Positions 1 through 7,911 of a stretch of DNA of 15,496 nucleotides are shown here, piece after piece (position 1 is the first letter of the stretch; every line of letters starts with the position of its first letter). The notes beneath the pieces are model-generated. The model saw only the letters and a program-made list of their open reading frames with translations. It did no database searches and was not told the origin of the DNA. The stretch lies in NCBI GenBank assembly GCA_029938185.1, contig JAOZVK010000073.1, positions 1 through 15,496 on the forward strand, written 5' to 3'. Made by a program: the position numbers and the translations under genes. The stretch comes from Bacteroidales bacterium (GTDB lineage Bacteria; Bacteroidota; Bacteroidia; Bacteroidales; JAOZVK01).

Positions 1-67
1 ACATATTTATTCATCTAATCAATTAATAATTAATCTGTTAGGACTGAACAGTCTCTTATATGATCTT

Positions 68-123
68 ATATGACAGTAATTTACAAAAATGCGCAAGTCA
101 CATTAAATAGGTCGAAGACCTTA
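68..123 (+). repeat. Dispersed palindromic repeat, copy 1 (truncated)
   Basis: This is the right-hand part of the 96-bp repeat family. It contains ATGCGCAAG (89-97) and ends with the hairpin AGGTC-GAA-GACCT (109-121). By my hand alignment, about 50 of its 56 bases match the reverse complement of 2055-2109 on the other side of the chemoreceptor gene. It ends 10 bp beyond the stop codon of that gene. Confidence 0.85.
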
Positions 124-133
124 AATAATCATT

Positions 134-2032
134 TCATACTTTAAAAACTGATATTAATTCTTTCAGTTGTTTTGCCTGTTTAGATAAAAGTTCTGCAGAT
201 TCTGTCATTTCCTCTGCTGTTGCTGAATTTTCACTTGTTATATTAGTTAGTTCCAGAATTGAATTATTAATTTTTTTTATTCCGCTTTGTTGTTCTTTAT
301 TTGCTGTTACAATCTCTTTGACAAGCTGTGAACTTTTTAATATTTCAGGTATTATTTCTTTCAGTTTACTACCTGCAATTACAGAAATATTTTTTCCTTT
401 ATTTGACAATATAGTTATTTGTTTTGATGCTACTTCCGATTTTTCTGCAAGCTTTCTTATTTCACTTGCAACTACCGAGAAACCTTTTCCATACGAACCA
501 GCTGTTGTTGCTTCTATTGCTGCATTCAATGATAAAATATTGGTTCGATATGCTATGTCTGAAATTATTGAAGTTTTTTTACTAATGTCTGTAACTGATT
601 GAATGGTTTGCATGAAAACTTTATTACTTGCTTGTATTTCAGTTGCCGATTTGTTAGCAATATTTTCTGTAAGTTCAGCATTTTCCATATTCTTACTTAT
701 CATTGCAAGCATTTGTTCCATTGAACTTGCAATTTCATTTGTTGTAGTAGATTGTTGATTTGCACGCTTTGATATTTCTTCTGAAACAGAGTTTAATTGT
801 TCACCTGTTGCAAAAACAGTGGAAGATGTTTTTCTAATATTTTTTATAATTTCTCTAAAATTCATATTTACCTCATTTATAGAACTATAAAGTTCTCCAA
901 TTTCATCTTTACGTTTTAAGACTATATGGAAATTTATATTCTTCTCGGATATTTTTTTCATTGCATTAACAACATTTTTTAAAGGAATTAATATTATTTT
1001 GGACATATATACTGACAATAAGATAGTTATTATAATTGCAATAATTATTCCTATAACAATATTCAAAATTAACAAACCGTCTAATGAGCTGTTAAGTTCA
1101 TTGTTATTTATAGTGAGAACAATGTAAGAGTTTGTGCTTGCGTTATAATTATAATATATGGCTTTTTCGATATTTTCATTATCTTTATATATGAAGTGTC
1201 CAACCCTATTATTGTTATTATCTTTATTCTTGTATAATTCCTTTTGTAATAATTCGCCTAAAATACTGTCTTTTGTATTTATTTCTATTTTATTATGCTT
1301 ATTTTTTGTTGCCAAATTTAATTTTAAACTTTTGTACTTATCATCAACAAATAGTTTTTCTATTTCTGTAAAATTTTTTTCTTTCACTCCGACATATAAA
1401 ATACCTTTTATTTTACCGTTTATATATATAGGTTCGTAAGCAGTTAAATACCATGCATTAACAACAAAAGCTCTACCAATATATGTTTTTCCGCTTTCAA
1501 CAGTTCTAATCACAATAGAGTTATTGGGTATGTAAGTTCCTACTGCTCTTGTATTATTAAGTTTCATAACATTTGTAGATATACGAAGATAGCCGCTATC
1601 AATTTTTTGAAAAATTGTAACTGTTTCTACTGACATGTTTTTGATACTATCTACGATAATAAAATTGTTATGTATTGGATTATTAAAATTATACCATGAT
1701 TTAAGGCTAACATTATGGGTTTTCTTAGATATTTGATTTGTTGCTGTCATTTCAATATTTTTATGACTGCTTTCAATAATTCCACCTGAATTATAAAAAA
1801 AATTATGTGCTAAATTCATAGCTGTATTTACATTTTTTTGTCTATCTTTTATTTGAAGGTCGATAGTATTAGATAATTTTTCGACTTTATTTGTCATAAA
1901 GTTTTCAGATACTGTTATTACCTTATCTTTTTGTATATAATACTGTATTATTGATAATAAACTGATAATAATTAAAACAAGTATTCCTGTAAATAAGCCA
2001 GTTTTGTAACTTAATGAATGTATATTGGGCAT
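134..2032 (-). CDS. Methyl-accepting chemotaxis protein with periplasmic Cache_3-Cache_2-type sensor
   Basis: This is a transmembrane chemoreceptor of 632 residues. TM1 is at about residues 11-31. A periplasmic Cache domain spans about 40-310, and its segment AVGTYIP...GKTYIGRAFVVNAWYLTAYEPI...GILYVGV (163-216) is typical of the Cache_3-Cache_2 fusion type that binds small metabolites. TM2 is at about 320-343, HAMP at about 344-398, and a methyl-accepting coiled coil at about 400-632. The hairpin tip is IAYRTNILSLNAAIEA (493-508), which contacts CheA and CheW. The usual EAARAGE is EATTAGS here, so the conserved Arg and second Glu are lost. There is no C-terminal CheR-tethering pentapeptide; the protein ends in ISVFKV. 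It starts with ATG, has no Shine-Dalgarno sequence, and no che genes are nearby. Inverted repeats lie 10 bp past the stop and 22 bp before the start. The ligand is unknown. Confidence 0.95.
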   Translation of the reverse strand: MPNIHSLSYKTGLFTGILVLIIISLLSIIQYYIQKDKVITVSENFMTNKVEKLSNTIDLQIKDRQKNVNTAMNLAHNFFYNSGGIIESSHKNIEMTATNQISKKTHNVSLKSWYNFNNPIHNNFIIVDSIKNMSVETVTIFQKIDSGYLRISTNVMKLNNTRAVGTYIPNNSIVIRTVESGKTYIGRAFVVNAWYLTAYEPIYINGKIKGILYVGVKEKNFTEIEKLFVDDKYKSLKLNLATKNKHNKIEINTKDSILGELLQKELYKNKDNNNNRVGHFIYKDNENIEKAIYYNYNASTNSYIVLTINNNELNSSLDGLLILNIVIGIIIAIIITILLSVYMSKIILIPLKNVVNAMKKISEKNINFHIVLKRKDEIGELYSSINEVNMNFREIIKNIRKTSSTVFATGEQLNSVSEEISKRANQQSTTTNEIASSMEQMLAMISKNMENAELTENIANKSATEIQASNKVFMQTIQSVTDISKKTSIISDIAYRTNILSLNAAIEATTAGSYGKGFSVVASEIRKLAEKSEVASKQITILSNKGKNISVIAGSKLKEIIPEILKSSQLVKEIVTANKEQQSGIKKINNSILELTNITSENSATAEEMTESAELLSKQAKQLKELISVFKV

Positions 2033-2054
2033 AATTTATTTTTGTTAATTTAAT

Positions 2055-2148
2055 TAAGGTCTTGACATATTTAATGTGGCTTACGCATTTTTGTAAATTA
2101 CTATCATGTAGTTAATTGTACAAAAACAAATGTTGAAAACTTTTGTAA
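2055..2148 (-). repeat. Dispersed palindromic repeat, copy 2 (inverted)
   Basis: This 94-bp copy is in reverse orientation. Read on the minus strand it starts TTACAAAAGTTTTCAACATTT, carries ATGCGTAAGCC, and ends with a degraded hairpin end (ATGTCAAGACCTTA), where one G of the loop is missing. Its last 55 bp pair with copy 1, so the chemoreceptor gene sits between inverted arms. Any promoter of that gene must lie in or beyond this repeat. Confidence 0.85.
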
Positions 2149-2198
2149 GGCTACTGTATTAAGACATAAGTTGATTAAGTTTATAAATGTAATAATTT

Positions 2199-2238
2199 GA
2201 TAGGATTAACAGGATTTTATAAACATGTAAATCTTGTC
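2199..2238. repeat. Imperfect inverted repeat of the AGGATTTACAGGATT family
   Basis: GATAGGATTAACAGGATT is followed after a few bases by AACATGTAAATCTTGTC, an imperfect reverse complement. The same motif, better preserved, forms the core of the 68-bp inverted repeats at 7329-7396 and 7912-7978. I recall similar intergenic motifs from other Bacteroidota genomes, but have not checked this. Confidence 0.5.
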
Positions 2239-2375
2239 TAAATAATACTAAAGAATCGTTAAAAAATAACTTTCCGATTTGTTTTTTGTAAGATGCTTAT
2301 ATTTAGGTGTAAACCAATTAGTAATTCGTAATTTATAATTCGTCATTTCCTAAAGAAACTTATAACTTGTTTCAC

Positions 2376-2480
2376 TAAGTACTGTTACAAAAGTTTTTCG
2401 ACATTTACTTATTCATAACATTCTGATTAAGTTGCCTTTATGCTAATGCGTAAGCAACTATAAATAGGTCGAAGACCTTA
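2376..2480 (+). repeat. Dispersed 96-bp repeat, copy 3 (full length)
   Basis: The 96-bp body runs 2385-2480, preceded by TAAGTACTG, which is also conserved in the other full copies. It starts TTACAAAAGTTTTTCGACATTTA and ends with ATGCGTAAGCAAC (2446-2458) and AGGTCGAAGACCT (2466-2478). It aligns without gaps to copy 4 over all 96 positions, about 84 of them identical by hand count. The two ends are imperfect inverted repeats sharing TTCGAC...ATTTA. It lies downstream of the kinase operon terminator. Confidence 0.9.
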
Positions 2481-2551
2481 CTTACATTAAGGAACATGTA
2501 TCAAATAACTGCCCTATTTTGCGTCATTATTTTGTCATTTTACTACCTTAA

Positions 2552-2587
2552 AAAAAGTCTTAAATAGTTCACTATTTGCGACTTTTT
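2552..2587 (-). terminator. Intrinsic terminator of the FHA-PP2C-kinase operon
   Basis: A two-part stem pairs AAAAAGTC (2552-2559) with GACTTTTT (2580-2587), and AAATAG (2562-2567) with CTATTT (2572-2577), around a TTCA loop. On the minus strand the hairpin runs into a T-tract. It lies about 80 bp past the kinase stop codon, which fits a Rho-independent terminator in AT-rich DNA. Confidence 0.65.
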
Positions 2588-2667
2588 GTAAGTTGTAAAA
2601 TAACAAACTAATCTATCAAAACGGACATTTATTTAATACCTATTCCTAAATTACAAGATTTTTATTT

Positions 2668-4401
2668 TTACAAAGCTCTTTTAGGTTGTTCAAAATAAGT
2701 TATTATTGTTTCTTCCAAATTAAGAATAAAAACAATATTTGTTTTTAAATGAGTATTATACAACAAAATTCCATCATGTTTTAGTGCTTCATAAACATTT
2801 GTTTTAAGCTTGTTCTTTTTAGTGCTTTCGTACATGTTACCCAAATACCAAAGACCACCATCTTTGCCTTTTGTAATTAGCTTTATTTTTATCTTTTGAC
2901 TATATTCAAATACAATAGGACTTACACTATCATCAAAAAAAATTAGGAATAGATATTGTTTTTTAGAAATATTTTGTAGTATACATGCAAAGTCTTTTTT
3001 GTTGTTATTATTAAAGTCTCCTTCGATAATAGTGTTATACTCAAAGTTTTTTTTAGATTCACTATATAATTTGAATGTTACATTTTGTTTATAAATAAAC
3101 CTTTCATTAACAAAAAAATTTCGTAATAGTTTTTTGTAATTTATTGGTGTTAATTGTTGAGCAATATTATTTCCAAACATCAAATTTATTTGTTCATACA
3201 ATTTAGGTTTAGCAAGTTTTTCTTTACTTATATAACCGGCATTTCCTCTTAAACTAATGACTTTTAGCCAAGTATTGTCTTTATTATAATCAAAATTTGA
3301 ATTTATAACCTTTACAGTTTCTCCATATTTTAGAGTTTCAATAACTTCAGCATCATTTTTATTATTTGCATATAAGTTTTGTTTGTCGCTAAGCACATGT
3401 CTGATATCGCTTTTCAGAACAAAATGTATACCAATACCAATAGCTGCAATAAAAGTTACGGTAATCAACAGTACAGAAAGATTTCTCCAAAAATCGCGAT
3501 TAAAAATAGGTGCTTTTATCAAAGCTAAATCTGCAGCATCAATAATTTTTGTTTTTAAAGATGTTTGTTTAATTTTAGCATTAGATAGAGTATTATAAAT
3601 TGCAGCACTAAACTCATTACATGATTGATACCTATGAAGTGGTTTTTTTTCGGTTGCTTTTAGAATAATATTTTTCATTTTGTCCGACACTCCAATATAA
3701 AATGTTTTAGGGTCAGGAAATGGTTCACTTACAATGTTTTGGTATAGGTCATATTCAGAACTATTTTCATCGTAAGGATATTGTCCGGTTAGCATTTGAA
3801 ACAATGTTATACCTAATGAATATATGTCTGTTCTACGGTCAAGCACTTGTCCTCTAACCTGTTGAGGACTCATATATAGGGTTGTTCCAACTTTTGTTCC
3901 CGACTTTGTTAATCTTTTATTAATCTTATTTACTGTTTTAGCGATACCAAAATCAATAATTTTAATATTAAAACCAGATGTTACAATAAAGTTAGATGGT
4001 TTTATATCTCGATGTAAAATATTTTTTGAATGAATATAACTTATTGCATCAAGCATTTTTATAAACAGTTGGCTTGCTTTTGTTTCGTGTATTGGTCCTG
4101 TGTTATCAATATATTCGTTCAAAGGTTCACCTTTAATATATTCCATAACTAAATATATACCATCATCGTTTTCAATAAAATCATAAATACTAACAATATT
4201 TGGATGATTAAGTTTTGATAATGTGATGGCTTCATGTTTGAATCTTTCTTTTACATCGCTATTATTCATTAAAAGGGGATTAAGAAATTTAATAGCTACC
4301 TGTCGCTTTAGCTTCAAATGTACACCCAGATATACACTTCCCATTCCTCCTTCTTCAATGAGTTCGTCAATTCTATAATTATAAAATATTTCTCCTATCA
4401 T
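2668..4401 (-). CDS. Membrane Ser/Thr protein kinase with periplasmic SH3-like domain
   Basis: This is a Hanks-type kinase, the writer of the three-gene module. Numbered from the TTG at 4413, it shows the glycine loop EEGGMGS (20-26; the first Gly is replaced by Glu), VAIK with Lys42, HRDIKPSN (134-141), DFG (154-156), GTTLYMSPQQV (176-186) and DRRTDIYSLG (192-201). TM is at about 312-334. Outside the membrane lies a bacterial SH3-like domain (about 345-402, ending near GNAGYISKEKL), then a region of about 180 residues that I do not recognise. That region contains GDFNNNNKKDFA (465-476), which resembles an FG-GAP/VCBS calcium loop. I prefer the ATG at 4401, giving 577 residues beginning MIGEIFYNYRI; the longer form needs a TTG. 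It lies downstream of the phosphatase in one operon, so it probably phosphorylates Thr or Ser sites read by the FHA protein and erased by the PP2C protein. Confidence 0.93.
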   Translation of the reverse strand: MIGEIFYNYRIDELIEEGGMGSVYLGVHLKLKRQVAIKFLNPLLMNNSDVKERFKHEAITLSKLNHPNIVSIYDFIENDDGIYLVMEYIKGEPLNEYIDNTGPIHETKASQLFIKMLDAISYIHSKNILHRDIKPSNFIVTSGFNIKIIDFGIAKTVNKINKRLTKSGTKVGTTLYMSPQQVRGQVLDRRTDIYSLGITLFQMLTGQYPYDENSSEYDLYQNIVSEPFPDPKTFYIGVSDKMKNIILKATEKKPLHRYQSCNEFSAAIYNTLSNAKIKQTSLKTKIIDAADLALIKAPIFNRDFWRNLSVLLITVTFIAAIGIGIHFVLKSDIRHVLSDKQNLYANNKNDAEVIETLKYGETVKVINSNFDYNKDNTWLKVISLRGNAGYISKEKLAKPKLYEQINLMFGNNIAQQLTPINYKKLLRNFFVNERFIYKQNVTFKLYSESKKNFEYNTIIEGDFNNNNKKDFACILQNISKKQYLFLIFFDDSVSPIVFEYSQKIKIKLITKGKDGGLWYLGNMYESTKKNKLKTNVYEALKHDGILLYNTHLKTNIVFILNLEETIITYFEQPKRAL

Positions 4402-4478
4402 ATTTAAACTCAAAGGTTTTTATAAATTATTTGTTAGGTATTAATACCTGAAATGTTATAGCAATTAGCTTAAAAAGC

Positions 4479-5762
4479 CTAAAATATTGTAATACTGTCA
4501 GTATAATTACTTAATGGTATATATATTTTTTGTCCAACAGTCAAATTCAAATTATAATACTTATTTGCATTCATTATCAGATGAATATTAGTATTATACA
4601 TCCATCTCAATATTTCCATTTCATCGTTTTGTTGTATTAAATGAATTGCTTTTATAGGTATTTCTAATGTATCTCCAATTTTTAATGTATCAATTTTATT
4701 TATTTTTTTAAAATATTCTGTTTTAATATTAAATTGATTAGCAATATCCTCAATTTTTATTTTTTTTGTAACCAAATATTTATACAATTTGAAATTTTCT
4801 TTATTCTTTACTTCAACTTTAACTGTATTATTAATAGTTTTATTTGAATTATAAAACATATATATATTAAAAAAAACAAAAACCAAAATAATGCATGCAG
4901 TAACAATAATTGAGTTTATCAAAGGTTTTGTTAATCCAGTTTTGTAATAATCTATATTAAAATCATTTGTATTTTCTATTTTATTTTCGTCTAAATTTTC
5001 GTCATATAATTCTAAATTAAAAAATTTTATAAGCTGAATTGAAATATTATCTTCCCCTCCTTCTTCATTGGCTAAGTCTGTCAGTTTTTTGGCAATTTCA
5101 TAAGGTTTTGAATTTTCAGATAATATATTTTGTATTGTAGAATTTTCGACCATATTGGTTAAGCCATCCGAACAAAGTAATATATAATCATCACTCAATG
5201 GTACGAGTGGGCTAATGCAAGTATCTACTAAAAGATTAGGACTACCTAATGCATTGTATAGTTCGTTTTTTCTTGGGTGCATCCATGCTTCGTGCTCATC
5301 TATAATATTATCATCTATTAATTGTTGAACATAGGAATGGTCTTTTGTTAGTTTTATTAATTTATTATTTGTAAAATAATACAAACTACTATCACCTGCA
5401 TGAGCATAATAAACAATATCATCGCGAATAAGAATCAAAACTATTGTTGCTCCCATTAGAAACAACTGTTCATCAGTTTTTGACTTTGAAATTATTTGAT
5501 GATTTGCAAATTCAATAGAATCATTAATTGCTTCAAGAGGATTTGGGTAGTATTTTGAAGTAAAATATAGTTTAATACTTTCAACAGCCTTTTGAGAAGC
5601 AACTGCTCCTCCCCTATGCCCTCCCATTCCATCTGAAAGAACAAAAATATGACCGTTAATGGTATCAAAATAACCAATATAATCTTCATTTTTAGCTCTA
5701 ATCAAACCTTTATCGGTTATATTGGCAAAGTCAAAATTTCTTAGACTTTTTGTTTTTGTCAT
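4479..5762 (-). CDS. PP2C-family protein phosphatase with TM and two periplasmic LysM domains
   Basis: This is a metal-dependent Ser/Thr phosphatase, the eraser of the module. The cytoplasmic PP2C domain (about 10-247) has NED (25-27), SDGMGGHRGG (43-52), AGDSSLYYF (122-130), CSDGLTNMV (197-205) and GGEDNIS (235-241), so the metal-binding Asp residues D44, D124, D199 and D238 are all present. One membrane helix lies at about 283-303. The outer part carries two LysM-like repeats, about 325-370 (ending LKIGDTLEIPI) and 373-417 (ending LTVGQKIYIPL), which suggests peptidoglycan contact in the periplasm. It starts with ATG 8 bp after the stop of the FHA gene and ends 77 bp before the kinase ATG, so the three genes form one operon. 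LysM domains on a PP2C phosphatase are unusual. Confidence 0.94.
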   Translation of the reverse strand: MTKTKSLRNFDFANITDKGLIRAKNEDYIGYFDTINGHIFVLSDGMGGHRGGAVASQKAVESIKLYFTSKYYPNPLEAINDSIEFANHQIISKSKTDEQLFLMGATIVLILIRDDIVYYAHAGDSSLYYFTNNKLIKLTKDHSYVQQLIDDNIIDEHEAWMHPRKNELYNALGSPNLLVDTCISPLVPLSDDYILLCSDGLTNMVENSTIQNILSENSKPYEIAKKLTDLANEEGGEDNISIQLIKFFNLELYDENLDENKIENTNDFNIDYYKTGLTKPLINSIIVTACIILVFVFFNIYMFYNSNKTINNTVKVEVKNKENFKLYKYLVTKKIKIEDIANQFNIKTEYFKKINKIDTLKIGDTLEIPIKAIHLIQQNDEMEILRWMYNTNIHLIMNANKYYNLNLTVGQKIYIPLSNYTDSITIF

Positions 5763-5770
5763 TTATTATA

Positions 5771-7207
5771 TTAGTAATTTATAAAAAAAATGGCTATTCC
5801 AACCCTTATTGTATCTTTGTTATTTATAATACTTTTTGATATTTTCATATCATTTACAAAAGTTCCGTTAGTACTGTTGTTATCAGTTATATAAAACAAA
5901 CCTCCTTCGTTGCTTATTGTTGCATGATTGCTCGATATTGTTAAATTATCTACAACAATATCGCAGTCAGGATTTCTACCAACAGTCATTAAATGTTTAT
6001 CTATATCTATTTTTTTTAAAACATCATTTACTGTTAGATGTAAAATTGGCGAAATACCATTACTACCTACAATTGTTTTATCACTATGTGATACAACATT
6101 TATTGATTCATTAATAATAGAAGATATTTTAGTGATTTTTTTCTTTTTTTCTTTGTATTGGTCAGTAACATAGTTTGTTTTACTTTCAAGTTTTGTTATT
6201 CTTCGTTTATTAATTATATAAAAGAAGAAAACAATCATAATAATAAATAAAAAACCAATAATCATAAAATATAGTTGGTAGGATTCTAATAAACCTGTTT
6301 GTCTTGATGGCTTGATATATCTATTTTTAAATGTAGTACCTTTATATTTGATTTCAAAATCGCAAACTCTTTCTTTTTGTGTTGTAGCAAATCTAATCAT
6401 GTAATTATTAGTACTAATCAGAGGGGTTTTGTTAGAAATGTCGCTTAGGTATGCTGAAAATACATGTTGAATATTATTAATGCTTGTATTGGTGTACACA
6501 CCCCCTGTTTTTGCACTTAGTTCTCCGTACATATGACTGTATTCACTTTTATTTAGTAATATAGTATATATTAAAATCTTTTCTTTCTTAGCTTTGTCAA
6601 TGCACAAATTGTAGGTATACTTATTTGTTTTAAAAATATTATTAGAAATTATTATTAAAATTTTGTTTTTAGAATTAGTTTTAGTGTTTTTAACAAAATT
6701 TATTGCTTCAAAAATACTTTCGAAAGTATTTTTTGCATTATTATCTGGAATTATAACATAATCTAAAATAGCTTGTGATAACAATTCTTTATTTTTTGTA
6801 AATTCAATGCTCAATGGATTTATATATTTTTTACTTTTGTTTTTATTACCATAATAACATACATTTATCTTGTCTTCATTACTAATAAAATTAAATGACT
6901 TTATTATATTATTTTTTATACTGTCAAGTTTATTAATATATTCAGGATTATCCGATACTTCAAACATAAAACAAATATGCCTTTGATTAACAATATTTTG
7001 TATCGAATCTAAAATAAAAGGTATTTCCTTATTTTTTTCGATTACTTTAAAATTGTTTTTTTTAGCATATTCATTCTTTGCAAAATAAATATCAACATTT
7101 ATTACAGGATAAGCAGATTCATCAACATTTCTTATAATAAAATTTTGACTAAATGCAGAATCTATAAATGTAATTATAATAGAAAATATTATAAATAATT
7201 GTTTCAA
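5771..7207 (-). CDS. vWA-like periplasmic domain, TM and cytoplasmic FHA domain protein
   Basis: This is the phosphothreonine reader and first gene of the operon. A signal peptide (1-20, ending DSAFS) leads into a periplasmic region (about 22-300) that looks like a von Willebrand A fold: HICFMFEVSDNP (77-88), KILIIISNN (182-190), ILIYTILLN (211-219). The MIDAS DxSxS motif is degenerate (FEVSDN), so metal binding is doubtful. TM is at about 311-333, followed by a charged linker and a C-terminal FHA domain (about 388-478) with the full signature GRNPDCDIVV (410-419), SSNHA (425-429) and STNGTFVN (445-452). The start codon is TTG; an in-frame stop lies close upstream and the next Met is residue 81, so TTG must serve if the signal peptide is real. 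The FHA domain probably binds phosphothreonine made by the neighbouring kinase. FHA-kinase-PP2C sets also occur with type VI secretion, but no such genes are here. Confidence 0.9.
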   Translation of the reverse strand: MKQLFIIFSIIITFIDSAFSQNFIIRNVDESAYPVINVDIYFAKNEYAKKNNFKVIEKNKEIPFILDSIQNIVNQRHICFMFEVSDNPEYINKLDSIKNNIIKSFNFISNEDKINVCYYGNKNKSKKYINPLSIEFTKNKELLSQAILDYVIIPDNNAKNTFESIFEAINFVKNTKTNSKNKILIIISNNIFKTNKYTYNLCIDKAKKEKILIYTILLNKSEYSHMYGELSAKTGGVYTNTSINNIQHVFSAYLSDISNKTPLISTNNYMIRFATTQKERVCDFEIKYKGTTFKNRYIKPSRQTGLLESYQLYFMIIGFLFIIMIVFFFYIINKRRITKLESKTNYVTDQYKEKKKKITKISSIINESINVVSHSDKTIVGSNGISPILHLTVNDVLKKIDIDKHLMTVGRNPDCDIVVDNLTISSNHATISNEGGLFYITDNNSTNGTFVNDMKISKSIINNKDTIRVGIAIFFINY

Positions 7208-7221
7208 AATTGCTAATATTT

Positions 7222-7264
7222 ATACTTTAAATGGTTCAATTATTCAACGATACAATGGTACAAT
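7222..7264 (-). repeat. Inverted partner of the repeat at 9658-9702
   Basis: Read on the minus strand, this contains ATTGTACCATTG, then TTGAATAATTGAACCAT and TTTAAAGTATA. The same blocks, partly duplicated, occur in plus orientation at 9658-9702. It lies 15 bp upstream of the FHA gene start. The two arms enclose the decayed region and siaBC. Confidence 0.6.
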
Positions 7265-7328
7265 ACATTGATTAATAGCTTATAGTATTTTTATAAAAGT
7301 AAAACTCTTAAGCTAATTTAGTATATGT

Positions 7329-7396
7329 ATTATTTTATTTTTTTGACAGGATTTACAGGATTGATTTTTACCCTATTACGAAATACCTGATAAACA
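7329..7396 (+). repeat. Left arm of a 68-bp inverted repeat
   Basis: The arm runs from ATTATTTTATTT through GACAGGATTTACAGGATTG to GATAAACA. It matches the reverse complement of 7912-7978 with one indel and only a few mismatches. Long, well-kept arms around 515 bp of decayed DNA suggest the remains of a mobile element or two insertions of one repeat. Confidence 0.85.
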
Positions 7397-7568
7397 ACAC
7401 TTTCCAACTTTATGTGGTAGCCAAGATTTTGAAAAAGAAATCAAAGAATACAAAAAACAATTTGATACCATTGTAAAAAATGAATTACATAGCAACAAAT
7501 CTTCAATAAAGGTAAAGAAAAAGCCTATTAATGTATTAACTGAGAAAGAGTATTTAATAGACAAATAA
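7365..7568 (+). pseudogene. Orphan C-terminal coding fragment
   Basis: A plus-strand frame of 67 codons has no ATG and is preceded directly by a stop at 7362. The readable part is hydrophilic and lysine-rich, with CGSQDFEKEIKEYKKQF near the start and NVLTEKEYLIDK at the end, and its stop (7566-7568) is followed 21 bp later by a strong terminator. A stop codon plus terminator suggests the tail of a lost gene. It is the only plus-strand coding signal in the window. I do not recognise the family, and it may be chance. Confidence 0.3.
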
Positions 7569-7589
7569 TAACTTGTATAAAATGATAAT

Positions 7590-7618
7590 AAAAAGCCTAC
7601 ATAATATGTAGGCTTTTT
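7590..7618 (+). terminator. Strong bidirectional intrinsic terminator
   Basis: A perfect 14-bp stem pairs AAAAAGCCTACATA (7590-7603) with TATGTAGGCTTTTT (7605-7618) around a single A, and is flanked by A and T tracts on both sides. In practice the hairpin would open a larger loop. It lies 21 bp after the stop of the plus-strand fragment and could also stop minus-strand transcription. Confidence 0.85.
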
Positions 7619-7729
7619 TATTTGTATTTTGTAGTAGTACAAATAACTGAACACCAAGAACATAAGGTTTCCAATGCACTCGTGTAAACTTATTGATAAC
7701 TCCTTTACAACAAATAAATACTGATTTTG

Positions 7730-7782
7730 AAATTTCAAAAAAACTAAGTCAAAGTTTTTAGAAATACCCTTATATTAAGTAG
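7730..7782 (+). repeat. Partial repeat shared with 14491-14544
   Basis: It shares AAATTTCAAAAA, AGTTTTTA and TACCCTTATATTAAGTAG with the sequence just left of copy 7 of the 96-bp repeat. Here no 96-bp repeat follows. It may be a solo left flank or a deleted element. Confidence 0.55.
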
Positions 7783-7826
7783 GTAAATATATAAAAACGA
7801 TACTTTTGTTTTTTATATCATATTGT

Positions 7827-7882
7827 TTATCAGGCGTAAGTAAACTTTTAGCTATCCTCTTTTAACTGTTCACTTACTGATA
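7827..7882. repeat. Hairpin-forming inverted repeat
   Basis: TTATCAGGCGTAAGTAAAC (7827-7845) is an imperfect reverse complement of GTTCACTTACTGATAA (7868-7883), with a loop of about 22 bases. There is no T-tract, so it is not a clear terminator. Its role is unknown. Confidence 0.45.
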
Positions 7883-7911
7883 AGGGCTACCCGTCAGAAG
7901 TTGGACAGTCT

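Larger units (their letters stand above)
2149..2667. other. Gene-free, repeat-filled intergenic region
   Basis: I find no open reading frame with coding character here. The stretch holds an imperfect hairpin built from the CAGGATTnnCAGGATT motif (2199-2238), a short direct repeat of AATTCGT (about 2322-2343), repeat copy 3 (2376-2480) and the terminator of the kinase operon (2552-2587). Confidence 0.7.

Noticed and set aside
4402..4413. Longer kinase start at the TTG (4411-4413)
   Set aside because: The ATG at 4399-4401 gives the usual kinase N-terminus MIGEIFYNYRI, so the TTG extension is unlikely.
2668..7207. Type VI secretion regulatory module
   Set aside because: FHA, kinase and PP2C genes accompany some T6SS loci, but no structural tss genes are present, and the outer SH3, LysM and vWA domains point to envelope sensing.
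7376..7738. Minus-strand open frame of 120 codons in the decayed region
   Set aside because: It runs across the perfect terminator hairpin and one arm of the inverted repeat. Its product is a Tyr/Phe/Ser-rich string without domain features.
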